Shown one piece after another: positions 20,341 through 29,229 of a stretch of 30,000 nucleotides of DNA. A program made the position numbers and the translations under genes. The stretch lies in assembly GCA_030141605.1 (NCBI GenBank), contig JAQGDQ010000415.1:173641-203640 (forward strand), read 5' to 3'. Position 1 is the first letter of the stretch. Each line of letters begins with the position of its first letter. This DNA is from Tubiluchus corallicola. Lineage: Eukaryota > Priapulida > Priapulimorpha > Priapulimorphida > Tubiluchidae. A model generated the notes under the pieces. The model was not told where the DNA came from. It saw only the letters and a list, made by a program, of their open reading frames with translations, and made no database searches.

Positions 20341-20890
20341 AAAAGACAAGAAAACGGGGTACCTGAGGTAGGTTTCAGAAAAATCGCCTTACAAAATTAT
20401 ATTACTTTATAGCAATTTTATGCGTATATCGTACTCGTGTTGAAAGGAATTTTTGTTTGTTTTCATTTTAAATCTCCCGCGGTACTGTTGCGAAGTCACC
20501 ATTACATGACGTCATATACGCACAACGTAAATCAGAGGAAGAAAAGGAAACGCTAAATTATGTCCCAAAAAACTTTTCATGCAAATCTATATTACTTGAC
20601 ATTTCGCTAACCTGTTGGAAAGACTTATGTAACTAGAAATAATAATTTAAAATGTTCGTGCCAATTGGTAAAATGTCGCTGACTTACCCTCCAGGGTGCG
20701 CCACTCACTAACCAAAAACGTAGTTTTAATCTTATTGGCAAGATAAAATGATTTAAAATTTACTTAGTTAGTAACATGTATGCTACGAATGCTCTGATTA
20801 TTTTTTAAAACTTTACGCAATGTTATGTAAGCTTGCTTCAAGCTTTATGTAAGTGGGGGGAGGGAGGAGGAGGGGGTTTCTTGTGGTTCA
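20341..20890. mobile_element. MITE-like family A, copy 2
   Basis: Aligns with 6681-7343 over most of its length. It begins AAAAGACAAGAAAACGGGGTACC and ends GTTTCTTGTGGTTC, so the imperfect inverted ends are seen again. Relative to copy 1 it lacks about 165 bp near the right end and carries a G-rich insertion (20855-20875) next to it. Confidence 0.65.
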
Positions 20891-21340
20891 ACATGATTTA
20901 TATACTTCTTTTTCATCCTAATGATCATAATGCTATGCAATTACTGCAGCATTATAATCATTATAGGTGAGAAAAAAGAGGTATAGGTTCAAAAAATGCC
21001 CCCAGCATCTAGAAAATTGACACCTCTAAACATGAATAGTGACAAACAAAACCGTAATCACCACTGACAGCTAAATATCGAAAGAGAAAGTGATCCACAA
21101 TGTCTCATTACGACTTGACGGTCTCAAGGACTTTGTACTTTGGAAAATGAAGTAAGTTGTTTGCAGTTGTCCTAGTGACATCTAGTGACAAATAATTCAC
21201 AAGTGTAGCCTGCCGTGAACTAAAGCCCGTGGGAATGAAAGAATTTTTTCTCACGTTCTTGCATTGATCATTCATCAACTCCTTATCCCCTGTGACACTT
21301 GTGACAAAAACATCAGAAAATACAAGGATCAATAACTACT
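20891..21340. other. Unassigned stretch between two mobile elements
   Basis: Ordinary AT-rich sequence. The open frames of about 70 codons on the minus strand have no recognisable domain. I see no feature here. Confidence 0.4.
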
Positions 21341-21351
21341 AGTTTGTACCA

Positions 21352-21735
21352 GACGGTTTGGTCTAGTGGTAGATGCGTTCCCTTTCCGTCTGGTAGGTCG
21401 TGAGTTCGATACAGCAGCCGGGACATGCCAAAGACTTTAAGAATGGTACCTGCCGTTGCCCTGCCTGGCGCGTGGAATTTAGGGTAAACGTGGGGTAATA
21501 ATAGTCTCTGTTGTGTAGTTGTAGTTTGTCATTTACAGTCGGTCCTGAAGCTGATGTTACGGATTTAACATTTGTTTTGTTTGTCTGCGGTGTCACTATA
21601 TTTCAAAATTGAAATTTTATGTATGTCTTGTTTTTTCTTGTATTGTATGTTTCTTTGGTACTAATAAATGGTAATGAATATTAATGTGAATATGTTAATT
21701 TAATTATCCAAAAAGCCGACTTTAAATAAAGATTA
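21352..21735 (+). mobile_element. tRNA-derived SINE with ATT-repeat tail
   Basis: The head is tRNA-like: an A-box-like TGGTCTAGTGGTAGATGCG (21360-21378) and a B-box-like GTGAGTTCGATAC about 30 bp later, ideal Pol III spacing. About 300 bp of unrelated body follows, then CCAAAAAGCCGACTTTAAATAAAG running directly into (ATT)n. The string ATCCAAAAAGCCGA also occurs before an ATT array at 22917, so the tail belongs to a family. SINEs are moved by the enzymes of a partner LINE that recognises such tails. Confidence 0.75.
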
Positions 21736-21750
21736 TTATTATTATTATTA

Positions 21751-21818
<68 letters not shown>

Positions 21819-21985
21819 TTCATCATCATCATCATCATTATCATCATCATCATTATTATTGTCATTATTATTATTATTATTATTATTATTTTCATCATCG
21901 TCATCATCACATTATCATCATCATCATCATCATCATTATTATCATCATCATCATCATCATCGTCATCATCATCATCATCATTATT
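21733..21985. repeat. TTA/TCA compound microsatellite
   Basis: (TTA)n to about 21817, then alternating (TCA)n and (TTA)n blocks. It is the expanded tail of the SINE just before it. Confidence 0.95.
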
Positions 21986-22477
21986 AAGATCTATTTTCTA
22001 ATGATTGTTTACTGAAAGTGGAAACTATTTTAAACAATAATTCATCTTCACCTAATCTTTCATCAAGCGATGCTTGTTGTTTATTTTACATCTTCCCTTG
22101 TTGACGTGGTGGTTGGGTGGGGGTTGGAGGGGGGAGATTTGGTTCTATAATCCTTTTACCACACGTGTTCCAATACATTATTAAAAGCTAATTTGTCACA
22201 GCAATTACTTATGGCTGTGACGAATGTCCATTGTGAACTCACACTACTGAGATTTATGGTACAAAAATAAATCACGTGCAGATAATTATAGAAAAACTTT
22301 ACTAATGTAAGGCCGATTTGAACTGATTTTTAATGCTTGTCTTCATATATGCACAATATATCCAAATACATTCGTCTAGAACTGGCAAGAAATTAAAAAA
22401 TTCTCGTCAATGCAGCATTAATGACCATATTTGCGCTTCTGGTCACAAAACTGATTTTAATCATTTCACCATTTTGA

Positions 22478-22850
22478 CAAGAGCTACAAATAACTGGGAT
22501 ATTTAATAAAAAAGTTTATCTATGTACCCTAATAAGCCTTCTCTTAATGTACAAAGCAGTTCAATTCCTTTAACTTTATTTTCAGACACTTAGCTATCTG
22601 TTACTGTATTAATTTCTTTTCTACTGGTCTGTTTATTCATTACTTTGGCTTCTTTATAAAAACATAATTAGTGCATAATTTTCTATACTGTAGGCTCTGC
22701 CTGTATAAACTGGATGTTGTTTATCTAGTGTATCGCTGATGACGACAGCTGATTGCTGTAGAAACGTTTGGACATTTTGGAATGTTTTTAAACAGTTGCA
22801 AATTAAAGTTTTTAATAAAGATGTGTTGTTTTAATAACAAATACTTTGAA
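22478..22850 (+). repeat. Interspersed repeat C, copy 1, with hammerhead-like motif
   Basis: Shares with 28238-28660 the stretches AGAGCTACAAATAACT, GCAGTTCAATTC-TTTAACTTTATTTTCA, CTACTGGTCTGTTTATTCATTAC and TTTTTAATAAAG. Near its 3' end it has CGCTGATGACGACAGCTGATTGCTGTAGAAACG (split: CTGATGA at 22736-22742, stem ACAGC/GCTGT, then GAAACG), followed by TTTAATAAAG, which looks like an element 3' end. This motif order is known from terminal repeats of Penelope-like elements and retrozymes. The assignment here is inference. Confidence 0.6.
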
Positions 22851-22908
22851 ATGCCTTAGATTTATAAATTTAGATATTAATAACATCATTTTAATAGTGA
22901 ATATGTCA

Positions 22909-22949
22909 ATGTTTCATCCAAAAAGCCGATTTGGATGAAACATAATATA

Positions 22950-22950
<1 letters not shown>
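22909..22950 (+). repeat. Hairpin tail related to the SINE/LINE 3' end
   Basis: ATGTTTCATCC and GGATGAAACAT form a perfect 11-bp inverted repeat around AAAAAGCCGATTT, directly before an ATT array. The loop string ATCCAAAAAGCCGA is shared with the SINE at 21711-21724. It is likely the 3' end of another retroposed copy whose body is not recognisable. Confidence 0.6.
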
Positions 22951-22986
<36 letters not shown>

Positions 22987-23038
22987 GTTGTTGTTGTTGT
23001 TATTATTATTATTATTATTATTGTTGTTGTTGTTGTTG

Positions 23039-23082
<44 letters not shown>

Positions 23083-23083
23083 T
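22945..23083. repeat. ATT/GTT microsatellite
   Basis: (ATT)n interrupted twice by (GTT)n, the tail of the retroposed hairpin just before it. Confidence 0.95.
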
Positions 23084-23268
23084 AGATTTCCAAATTCAGA
23101 TATTTTGTAAGTTTATGTGTGTGAGAATTTTTTTCTAAACCCAACGACCTGTGTATTGTTGTTGTTGTCCAGTTAATTAACGACAGTTTGACAAATGTTC
23201 CAGTTGCCCTTATCCGACTTATCATTTGTTTCTCGCTGACAGAAACCCCTTGATTATGTTTTGATGAA

Positions 23269-23691
23269 GTGCCGGTTAAGTGTATCAGAAATTGTTTGAC
23301 ACGAGGGAATACACAGTCTAACAAGGAGATCAGCCTTGAGTTGCTGGTTCCTGTCAACTCTTTGATGTGTGCGATATGTCATTTTCGAGCCAGACATGGA
23401 CTCAAGCAGAACATTCACATGTCGCTACATCGTCCTCCCGATAGAACTGTTTGTCATGCAAATGTGAACGTGGAGTGTGTGGCCCACGAGGAACACACAT
23501 TGCGTCATGGCATCTTGTTGCCCTTGGTGTTTGTCACGTCCGATCTTCCTCTTGACAACTTAACATTGTTGCCAGACCAAATGAGCCTTGTTGGCGTTCT
23601 GTCCAAGCTGCTGGATGACCTCAGGCTGTCACCGAAATCACACTTTCTCTTCGAATTTCGTAATTTAAACGTACATAGCAGCAATCATTGA
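23269..23691 (+). CDS. Unidentified 140-codon open reading frame
   Basis: An unusually long non-repetitive frame for this AT-rich region, within a GC-richer block (about 23150-23660). It contains CAICHFRARHG, several His and Cys residues, and a leucine-rich C-terminal part (LLPLVFVTSDLPLDNL, LSKLLDDLRLSP). I recognise no domain. There is no splice context or promoter to prove it is a gene, and it could be an element fragment or chance. The minus strand over the same block is interrupted by stops. Confidence 0.25.
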   Translation: MPVKCIRNCLTRGNTQSNKEISLELLVPVNSLMCAICHFRARHGLKQNIHMSLHRPPDRTVCHANVNVECVAHEEHTLRHGILLPLVFVTSDLPLDNLTLLPDQMSLVGVLSKLLDDLRLSPKSHFLFEFRNLNVHSSNH

Positions 23692-23904
23692 ATCTTTTAC
23701 CCACATCAGCAGGTAAAAAGCTTGAACGATGTTTTTATAGCTGTACGTTAATTCGGACTAAGATTAATGTGACAATGATGGTCGTTATTACACGTAAACG
23801 CGAAACCTAATGAGCAAACTAACTAATTATAATGACATTAGTCAAATTAGGGTCGCTTAAAATTTCCTAGTATTACGTAGCTACTAACAATTTATTACTG
23901 CGTT

Positions 23905-23975
23905 AAAGGACAAGGAAAGGGGCACCTGAAGTACGTTTCAGTAAAATCGCCTTAAAAAATTATAAATGTATATCA
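23905..23975. mobile_element. MITE-like family A, short end fragment
   Basis: AAAGGACAAGGAAAGGGGCACCTGAAGTACGTTTCAGTAAAATCGCCTTAAAAAATTAT (given as a description: it matches the first about 60 bp of the copy at 20341, including TTTCAG-AAAATCGCCTTA). The rest of the element is absent. Confidence 0.6.
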
Positions 23976-24129
23976 TTTGTTAACAATTTACCTTCCATAC
24001 AATTACAATTACAAGTTACAAAACATTACATAAACAATGCAGTACATAACTATGTAGAAAAACTTCACATACAAAACTTCACACAAGGAGTATAATCGTC
24101 AACGCAATACACAGTACACACAAAACGCA

Positions 24130-24285
24130 ATAATGATAATGATAATGATAATGATAAGGATAAGGATAATGATAATGATAATGATAATGATAATGATAAT
24201 GATAATGATAATGATAATGATAATGATAATGATAATGATAATGATAATGATAATGATAATGATAATGATAATGATAATGATAATG

Positions 24286-24316
<31 letters not shown>
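24130..24316. repeat. GATAAT hexanucleotide microsatellite
   Basis: About 30 almost perfect GATAAT units with two GATAAG variants at the left. It gives long artificial poly-His/Tyr and Ile-only frames. Confidence 0.97.
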
Positions 24317-24318
<2 letters not shown>

Positions 24319-24642
24319 GGAAATGGTATTAACAATAGCCCTTACATAGTTTTCAATTGGATATATTATTTTCAATGAGCGTTTTTTAACTGTTTCGAAG
24401 TATAAATTTAGTCAACATTAATGATACGAGTTCTCCGTTTGTTAGCAGAAATGAATGGTCAACGTCATATTTCTTGATTTTAAGTTTCTAATTACGTCAG
24501 CATTAACATCCAGTGCGTCATCCATTTGTCAACCAATGGCATGGTTGGACCATTAGGAAAACCACGTAGGTCTAAATGTTTAAAGGCAAATAAAGGTGTT
24601 TGGGTGATTAAAATTGGATACTGTGAAGACAAAATTTAATGA

Positions 24643-25016
24643 TGTTTCGACATGTTTATTGAGCGATGGTCGTTTCGGCAGTTGAAGCCATTATCAAACT
24701 ATAAATGAAGCCAAAAGAAGAATAAAAATACATTAATGATACAAAGGCACAAACTGAAACTACAAACAACAACAGCTAAAAACTTGTTGCTTCAGTTTAT
24801 GCCTTTGTATCATTAATGTATTTTCTACATTTCTCTACAACTTCTTCCATTACAACCTCGTTTATTTTGATAAGTTAAATTCTAGTCTGTTGTTTTGTAG
24901 TTTCAGTTTGTGCCTTTGTGTCATTAATGTATTTCTATTCTTCATCTTGGCTTCATTTATAGTTTGATAATGGTTTCAGTAACCGAAACGATCGCCTCTC
25001 AATAAACACGTTGATT
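24643..25016. mobile_element. Foldback element with covarying hairpin motif
   Basis: Left arm about 24643-24775 and right arm about 24890-25016 are inverted copies at high identity over about 125 bp. Shared strings include TTTATTGAG, ATTATCAAACTATAAATGAAGCC and CAAAGGCACAAACTGAAACTACAAA. The centre (24790-24830) holds a third partial copy of the arm. Each arm, read outward, ends TTTGATAATGG...CCGAAACG then CAATAAAC, an arrangement resembling hammerhead-like motifs at Penelope-like element ends. No coding frame is present. Confidence 0.65.
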
Positions 25017-25517
25017 CCTAGCAACTGGTTCTTTCGTGTAGTTAATAATGCTTCTTTAAGTACTGAATTTTTTAGCTCATAGTAGAGAAGGCTGCCACAT
25101 TACTTCACTATGTATTGAAAATATAATGTATGTTTAGTATTGGTTAAATCGATTTTAATAGTTATTTATCTCACATAAAGTGAGCATCTTCAATTTTATA
25201 CTTTTATGTAAATATGTCTTTATGCGAACTAGAATTCTGTCACAACATCGTTAGAGTAACTAATACATGCATAATTGATTTTGCACGTGTTTGTCATAAG
25301 TAACTGTTAAAAACGTCGAACTTGTTGTTGTAAACAAATGTGGTTCAGATTTCTTATGAACATTAAGAAAAGACCGGACAATTGTTTAGACTCAATCTCA
25401 TTTTAATTTACTGTTCAACATATAATTTTCTTGCCTATAAAAGTTAAGAATTGTTCCTTATATTTGAATAATTAGCTTGGAAAGTTAGTTAACGGCAACC
25501 GAACACAGCTATTGCTT

Positions 25518-25782
25518 ACGTCAGAAACTAACCACAGTTTGTGCAATGGTAGGCATCTTTCCTTGCGCGTCAAGCACGTTCGCGTAAGTGTTTCTGCTTA
25601 AACGCGTGATGTCACGAAAAATGGGCTCTACATCATATGACGTCAGAGACTAACCACACTTTTGTGCAATGGTAGGCATCTTTCCTTGCGCGTCAAGCAC
25701 GTTTGCGTAAGTGTTACAGTACTGTTTAAACGCATGATGTCACGAAAAATGGGCTCTACATCATATACGTCAGAAACTAACA
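25518..25782 (+). repeat. Tandem duplication of about 125 bp
   Basis: Units at 25518-25639 and 25640-25766, with a partial third from 25767. They share GCAATGGTAGGCATCTTTCC, TTGCGCGTCAAGCACGTT and ATGTCACGAAAAATGGGCTC. Each unit starts ACGTCAGA. At the junction the sequence is TGACGTCA, a perfect CRE-type palindrome. The copies are close to identical, so the event is recent. Confidence 0.9.
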
Positions 25783-26410
25783 CGGCAGCTCATGATCATG
25801 ATTATCACGGTACCGCCTTCTATTTGCCGGCAAAGCGAATGTGACAAAAAGGCGCCACTGCCAATCTCAGTAGATTCACTGAGCCGCGCGTAGCTTTGAA
25901 AGTCTAGCGAAATTTCAGTATCCGAGGTAATTATTATTTTACCTAAGCTTTGAATTGAAAAAAGCTATTATAGTTTTCAATATTTTAAAACATACTTTAT
26001 TCTGAACTAATGTTTAGACAATCATCCGGTTTTCCTTTAACAACAACGTCCCAACATAACCTAATAGCCATTGGAGATTTTGCAAGAATTATTGACCCCC
26101 TCCCGTGCTACCGACGGCCAGACGTTCCTCAATCCTTCAGTGTCACTGCCCCGCATTGTCAAACAGTTTATCTGATTAGATCAAAAATACTGTTTCGTTT
26201 CATTCTTTTGCACTTCTGACAAGTTAGCTGAAATCTCGCTGCACGCAATCCCCATGAGAAAGTTGAGTTCAATGAAACCGTCTTGCAGACTTGTTTGCAA
26301 CACCCTAGACAAACAGAAAACGAAAGTTTCTTCAAATCTGTGCCAGGTTATATGTGATATCGTAAGAAGGGAAAAAATTGTACATATTAATTTCGGTAGT
26401 ATAGGACGTT

Positions 26411-26452
26411 TTATATATATATACATATACACACATATATATATATACATAT

Positions 26453-26510
<58 letters not shown>
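26411..26510. repeat. TA/CA dinucleotide microsatellite
   Basis: (TA)n, a (CA)n block of about nine units at 26453-26471, then a long (TA)n run to 26510. Confidence 0.95.
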
Positions 26511-26513
<3 letters not shown>

Positions 26514-26692
26514 TGTATTTAATTGGGTGATTGGATGATTAGGCTTACGTGGTTTTGCTAGTGATCCAGTCAATGCTAGATCACACATTGCAAATTAATG
26601 CTTACGAAATTACAAAGTTAAAATTAAAAAATATGACGTTAGTCTTTCATTTGTGGTAAGAAACGGAGAACCCCCATCATTAATGTTGACTA

Positions 26693-27180
26693 TATATATA
26701 AGATTCGAGGCTACAGCTCCGATGACGGCACTATTTTTGGCGATTCTATATATCGAACGAAAGGTCTCGATCTAGTGACATCTCACAGATGGTTTATTTT
26801 TCTAATCGGGCCCATTGGGAGGAACGGGGCTGAAAAACCTCCAAAAATGGCCATCTTTGGCCGGTTTTTTTTGCAAAATCTATGCCTCTTATCTCTAGAG
26901 ATCTTATTTCTAGAGAATGAGCTGTGGGGAGGGGGAGGGGGTGCCGGTAATGGTTGAATAGCCCGTTCAAAGGTGGGTGTAGTTGGCATATTTATATTTC
27001 TCGGGTAGACCACGGTTTTCCATGGACGTTTTCCCAGACCCAACTCCCGATTTTTTCGAATTTTTGGCCAAACAGCTTGAAGGAAAATCGTGCTAACGGC
27101 GCCCGGTTGGACTCTCGGAAGGAGATACACAGCTCTTTTGAAAGAGGAGGAACAGGGCCACACGATGATGTGAGCTATAT
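26693..27180 (+). repeat. Interspersed repeat E, copy 2 (longer)
   Basis: Preceded by TATATATATA and beginning AAGATTCGAGGCTACAGCTC like copy 1. The body contains CGAACGAAAGGTCTCGATC, TCGGGCCCA, CCAAAAATGGCC, GGCCGGTTTTTTTTGCAAAA and a G-rich patch (26925-26942), then a further about 240 bp not present in copy 1, GC-richer than the flanks, up to near GATGATGTGAGC. The 134-codon minus frame over it is not conserved in copy 1, so it is probably not a gene. Confidence 0.7.
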
Positions 27181-27428
27181 TATTCATTAGTGCTACATTC
27201 TATGTAATCTAAGCTCGTCGCCATGGCTATAAAAACCACATCAGAATACTAACTATACGCCATAATTGCTCTGTACACCATATACTATACCATAATTACC
27301 GTATATACCAAATTTTTACTGCATAACAGTTTTGTCTCTACGTGGATTTACTGTGATATTGTTACAAATAAAAACGTGTAAGACGCTAACTCAGAAAAAT
27401 GTTAAAAATAAAATAGCCATATGTTATT

Positions 27429-27827
27429 TCAAATGAACAGTTGTATAACAGAACCAAAGAAGAACTTTGGAGCACTAAAATCAGAATCAGAAGACTAAGA
27501 TGGTTAGGACATTTAATGAGATTGCCAGAAACAACGGCAGTAAGATTAGCATTAAACATTGGAGCGTCAGAATCAGAAGATTAAGATGGGTAGGACATTT
27601 AATGACATTGCCAGAAACAACACCAGTAAGATTAGCATTAAACGAGGCACTGAAACCTGCTAAACGACCTACAGGCAACTTGGATATCAAGAATTAATAA
27701 AGATTTACAACAGTTGAGAGCAAATTTAACAATATCATCGCAGGAGTTGAAAATTTTTACTGCAGATCGGAAACAGGAGAATATTCTAATAAAAAATGGT
27801 GTCTCCAAGTCAACAATAGATGTTTAG
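27429..27827 (+). pseudogene. Decayed non-LTR retrotransposon: C-terminal end of the polymerase protein
   Basis: Translation gives EQLYNRTKEELW, then RIRRLRWLGHLMRLPE, the RRLRWLGH signature that follows the reverse transcriptase domain in many non-LTR elements. An 86-92 bp tandem duplication repeats this motif at about 27568-27643 (RRLRWVGHLM) and breaks the frame. After one more frameshift near 27680 comes WISRINKDLQQL and a tail with TADRKQ, ending at TAG 27825. This is the normal C-terminal layout (W-I/L-D-I-K-K-D-L ... A-DR). It cannot produce a working protein. Confidence 0.7.
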
Positions 27828-27871
27828 ATCAACAGAAGAAGTTACATTTTGATAACAATGGTAGATATGCA

Positions 27872-27988
27872 AATATAACAATAACATCACAATAGCATCA
27901 CAGGAATTGGAAATTTTAGCTACAGACAGGAAACAGTGTGGTGTTCTAATGAAGGGTAGAGGCTCAATGTCTACAATAGATGTTTAGA
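27872..27988 (+). pseudogene. Duplicated tail of the same retrotransposon remnant
   Basis: A second copy, offset by 160 bp, of the last part of the remnant: ASQELEILATDRKQ then STIDV and TAG at 27986, matching SSQELKIFTADRKQ ... STIDV of the first copy. It is a tandem duplication inside the decayed element. Confidence 0.65.
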
Positions 27989-28237
27989 GCAATCAGCAGA
28001 AAGTTTATGAAGTCCTGACCTCCTTGCAGTAGGCGAAACTACGTGTTTTACACAATATTGCAATTAGGAGAGTTTTGTAGTGTCACTGTCAATAAAAGAT
28101 TTATTGAGCAACAACACACGACATTTTTACAAAAGCTTATATATACGAAATATAATTTGTATTTTTTGTAGTTTTTAAGGGAGTGAATATAAGAAAACGG
28201 CCCAGATAATCATCTACAACGTAACTATATAATTGCA

Positions 28238-28660
28238 CTATAAGAGCTACAAATAACTAGGACATATTAATAAAAAGAATGTTTACCTATATACCTTAAA
28301 CCTTCTCTAAATGCACAAGGCAGTTCAATTCATTTAACTTTATTTTCAAATACTTTGCTATTTGTAACTGCATCGATTTCTTTTCTTCATTTCTGCTTAT
28401 TCATTACCTATTTGGCTTTTGTAAATACATAATTAGTGCTTAAATTACTGTATCAATTTCTCTACTGGTCTGTTTATTCATTACATACTTGGCTTCTGTT
28501 AACTACTTAATTAATGCATAATAGGCTCTGCTATATAAACTGGTTGTACGTTAGTAGATTTACCACTGATAATAACAAAAATGTTTGGCATGATTTTAAC
28601 TTTTTAATGTAAACTTTTTAATAAAGTTGCGTTGTTTTTAACTATAAATGTTTAAAGTGC
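28238..28660 (+). repeat. Interspersed repeat C, copy 2
   Basis: Second copy of 22478-22850, with an internal partial duplication (TTTCTCTACTGGTCTGTTTATTCATTACATACTTGGCTTC resembles the preceding CATTTCTGCTTATTCATTACCTATTTGGCTT). The 3' end TTTTTAATAAAG is kept. The hammerhead-like motif is reduced to CACTGATAATAACAAAAATGTTTGG, having lost its stem. It lies about 250 bp downstream of the retrotransposon remnant, but no proof links the two. Confidence 0.6.
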
Positions 28661-29110
28661 CCGTAATAAAAATTAAAATATATAAATATTTTCTCACAGT
28701 GAAAATCCAGTTCACAATATACGAGCACAACGTGCAAAAGTCGAATAGGAAAAGCTATAACCGATTCCTATCTGTCCAAAATGCTGATGATTGATTGATG
28801 CGGATCAAAAATTGATCCCATTCATACCTGGATAACAGTATTCAGGGATACGTGACGTCTCTATACCTGTCAGTATATTTCGAAAATGACAAAAGAAAAT
28901 ATTTTTACAAGTTGCTAGGCGTCAGAACATATCTACATCATGCACTATTAACTTCCAGACGACAGTAAAACTGGTCCCATTGAATAGAACCAGCCGTTGT
29001 TCGTTTTTTTCCATTATTTATTCTTCTCGAGACTCAGCGGTATTATCACTTTTAAAATTACTGCTCAGTGCAAAGAACTGCCGACTACGGCAGCTTTCAA
29101 CGAAAATTTA
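28661..29110. other. Unassigned stretch
   Basis: Mixed AT-rich sequence with no gene, repeat copy or structure that I recognise. Confidence 0.4.
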
Positions 29111-29149
29111 GTATATGAGGTAGGCACCAGACAGGTTCAGGGCAAATCT

Positions 29150-29225
29150 TTAAGATGTCGTCTTAATTGTTAGACGTTGTGCTTCGGATTTTGGTTTGAA
29201 TTGGGAACGCGTACAGTGATAAGCC
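29150..29225 (+). mobile_element. Possible tRNA-derived SINE head
   Basis: TCTTAATTGTTAGACGTTGTG resembles a Pol III A box region and, about 30 bp later, GGTTTGAATTG resembles a decayed B box (GGTTCGAATC). The spacing is that of a tRNA. The arms do not fold as a good tRNA, so this is more likely an old SINE than a tRNA gene. The body and tail were not delimited. Confidence 0.4.
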
Positions 29226-29229
29226 ACTC

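Noticed and set aside
21352-21430. Functional tRNA gene
   Set aside because: The boxes are good, but the acceptor and anticodon arms do not pair well, and the unit continues into a body and an ATT tail typical of a SINE.
24079-24378. His-Tyr, Ile-only and Met-Ile frames
   Set aside because: They are products of the GATAAT hexamer array.
26181-26588. 135-codon minus-strand frame spanning a TA/CA array
   Set aside because: Much of it is Tyr-Ile repeat from the microsatellite, and the flanks show no recognisable domain.
26783-27187. 134-codon minus-strand frame in repeat E copy 2
   Set aside because: The matching part of copy 1 does not keep the frame, so the frame is probably accidental.
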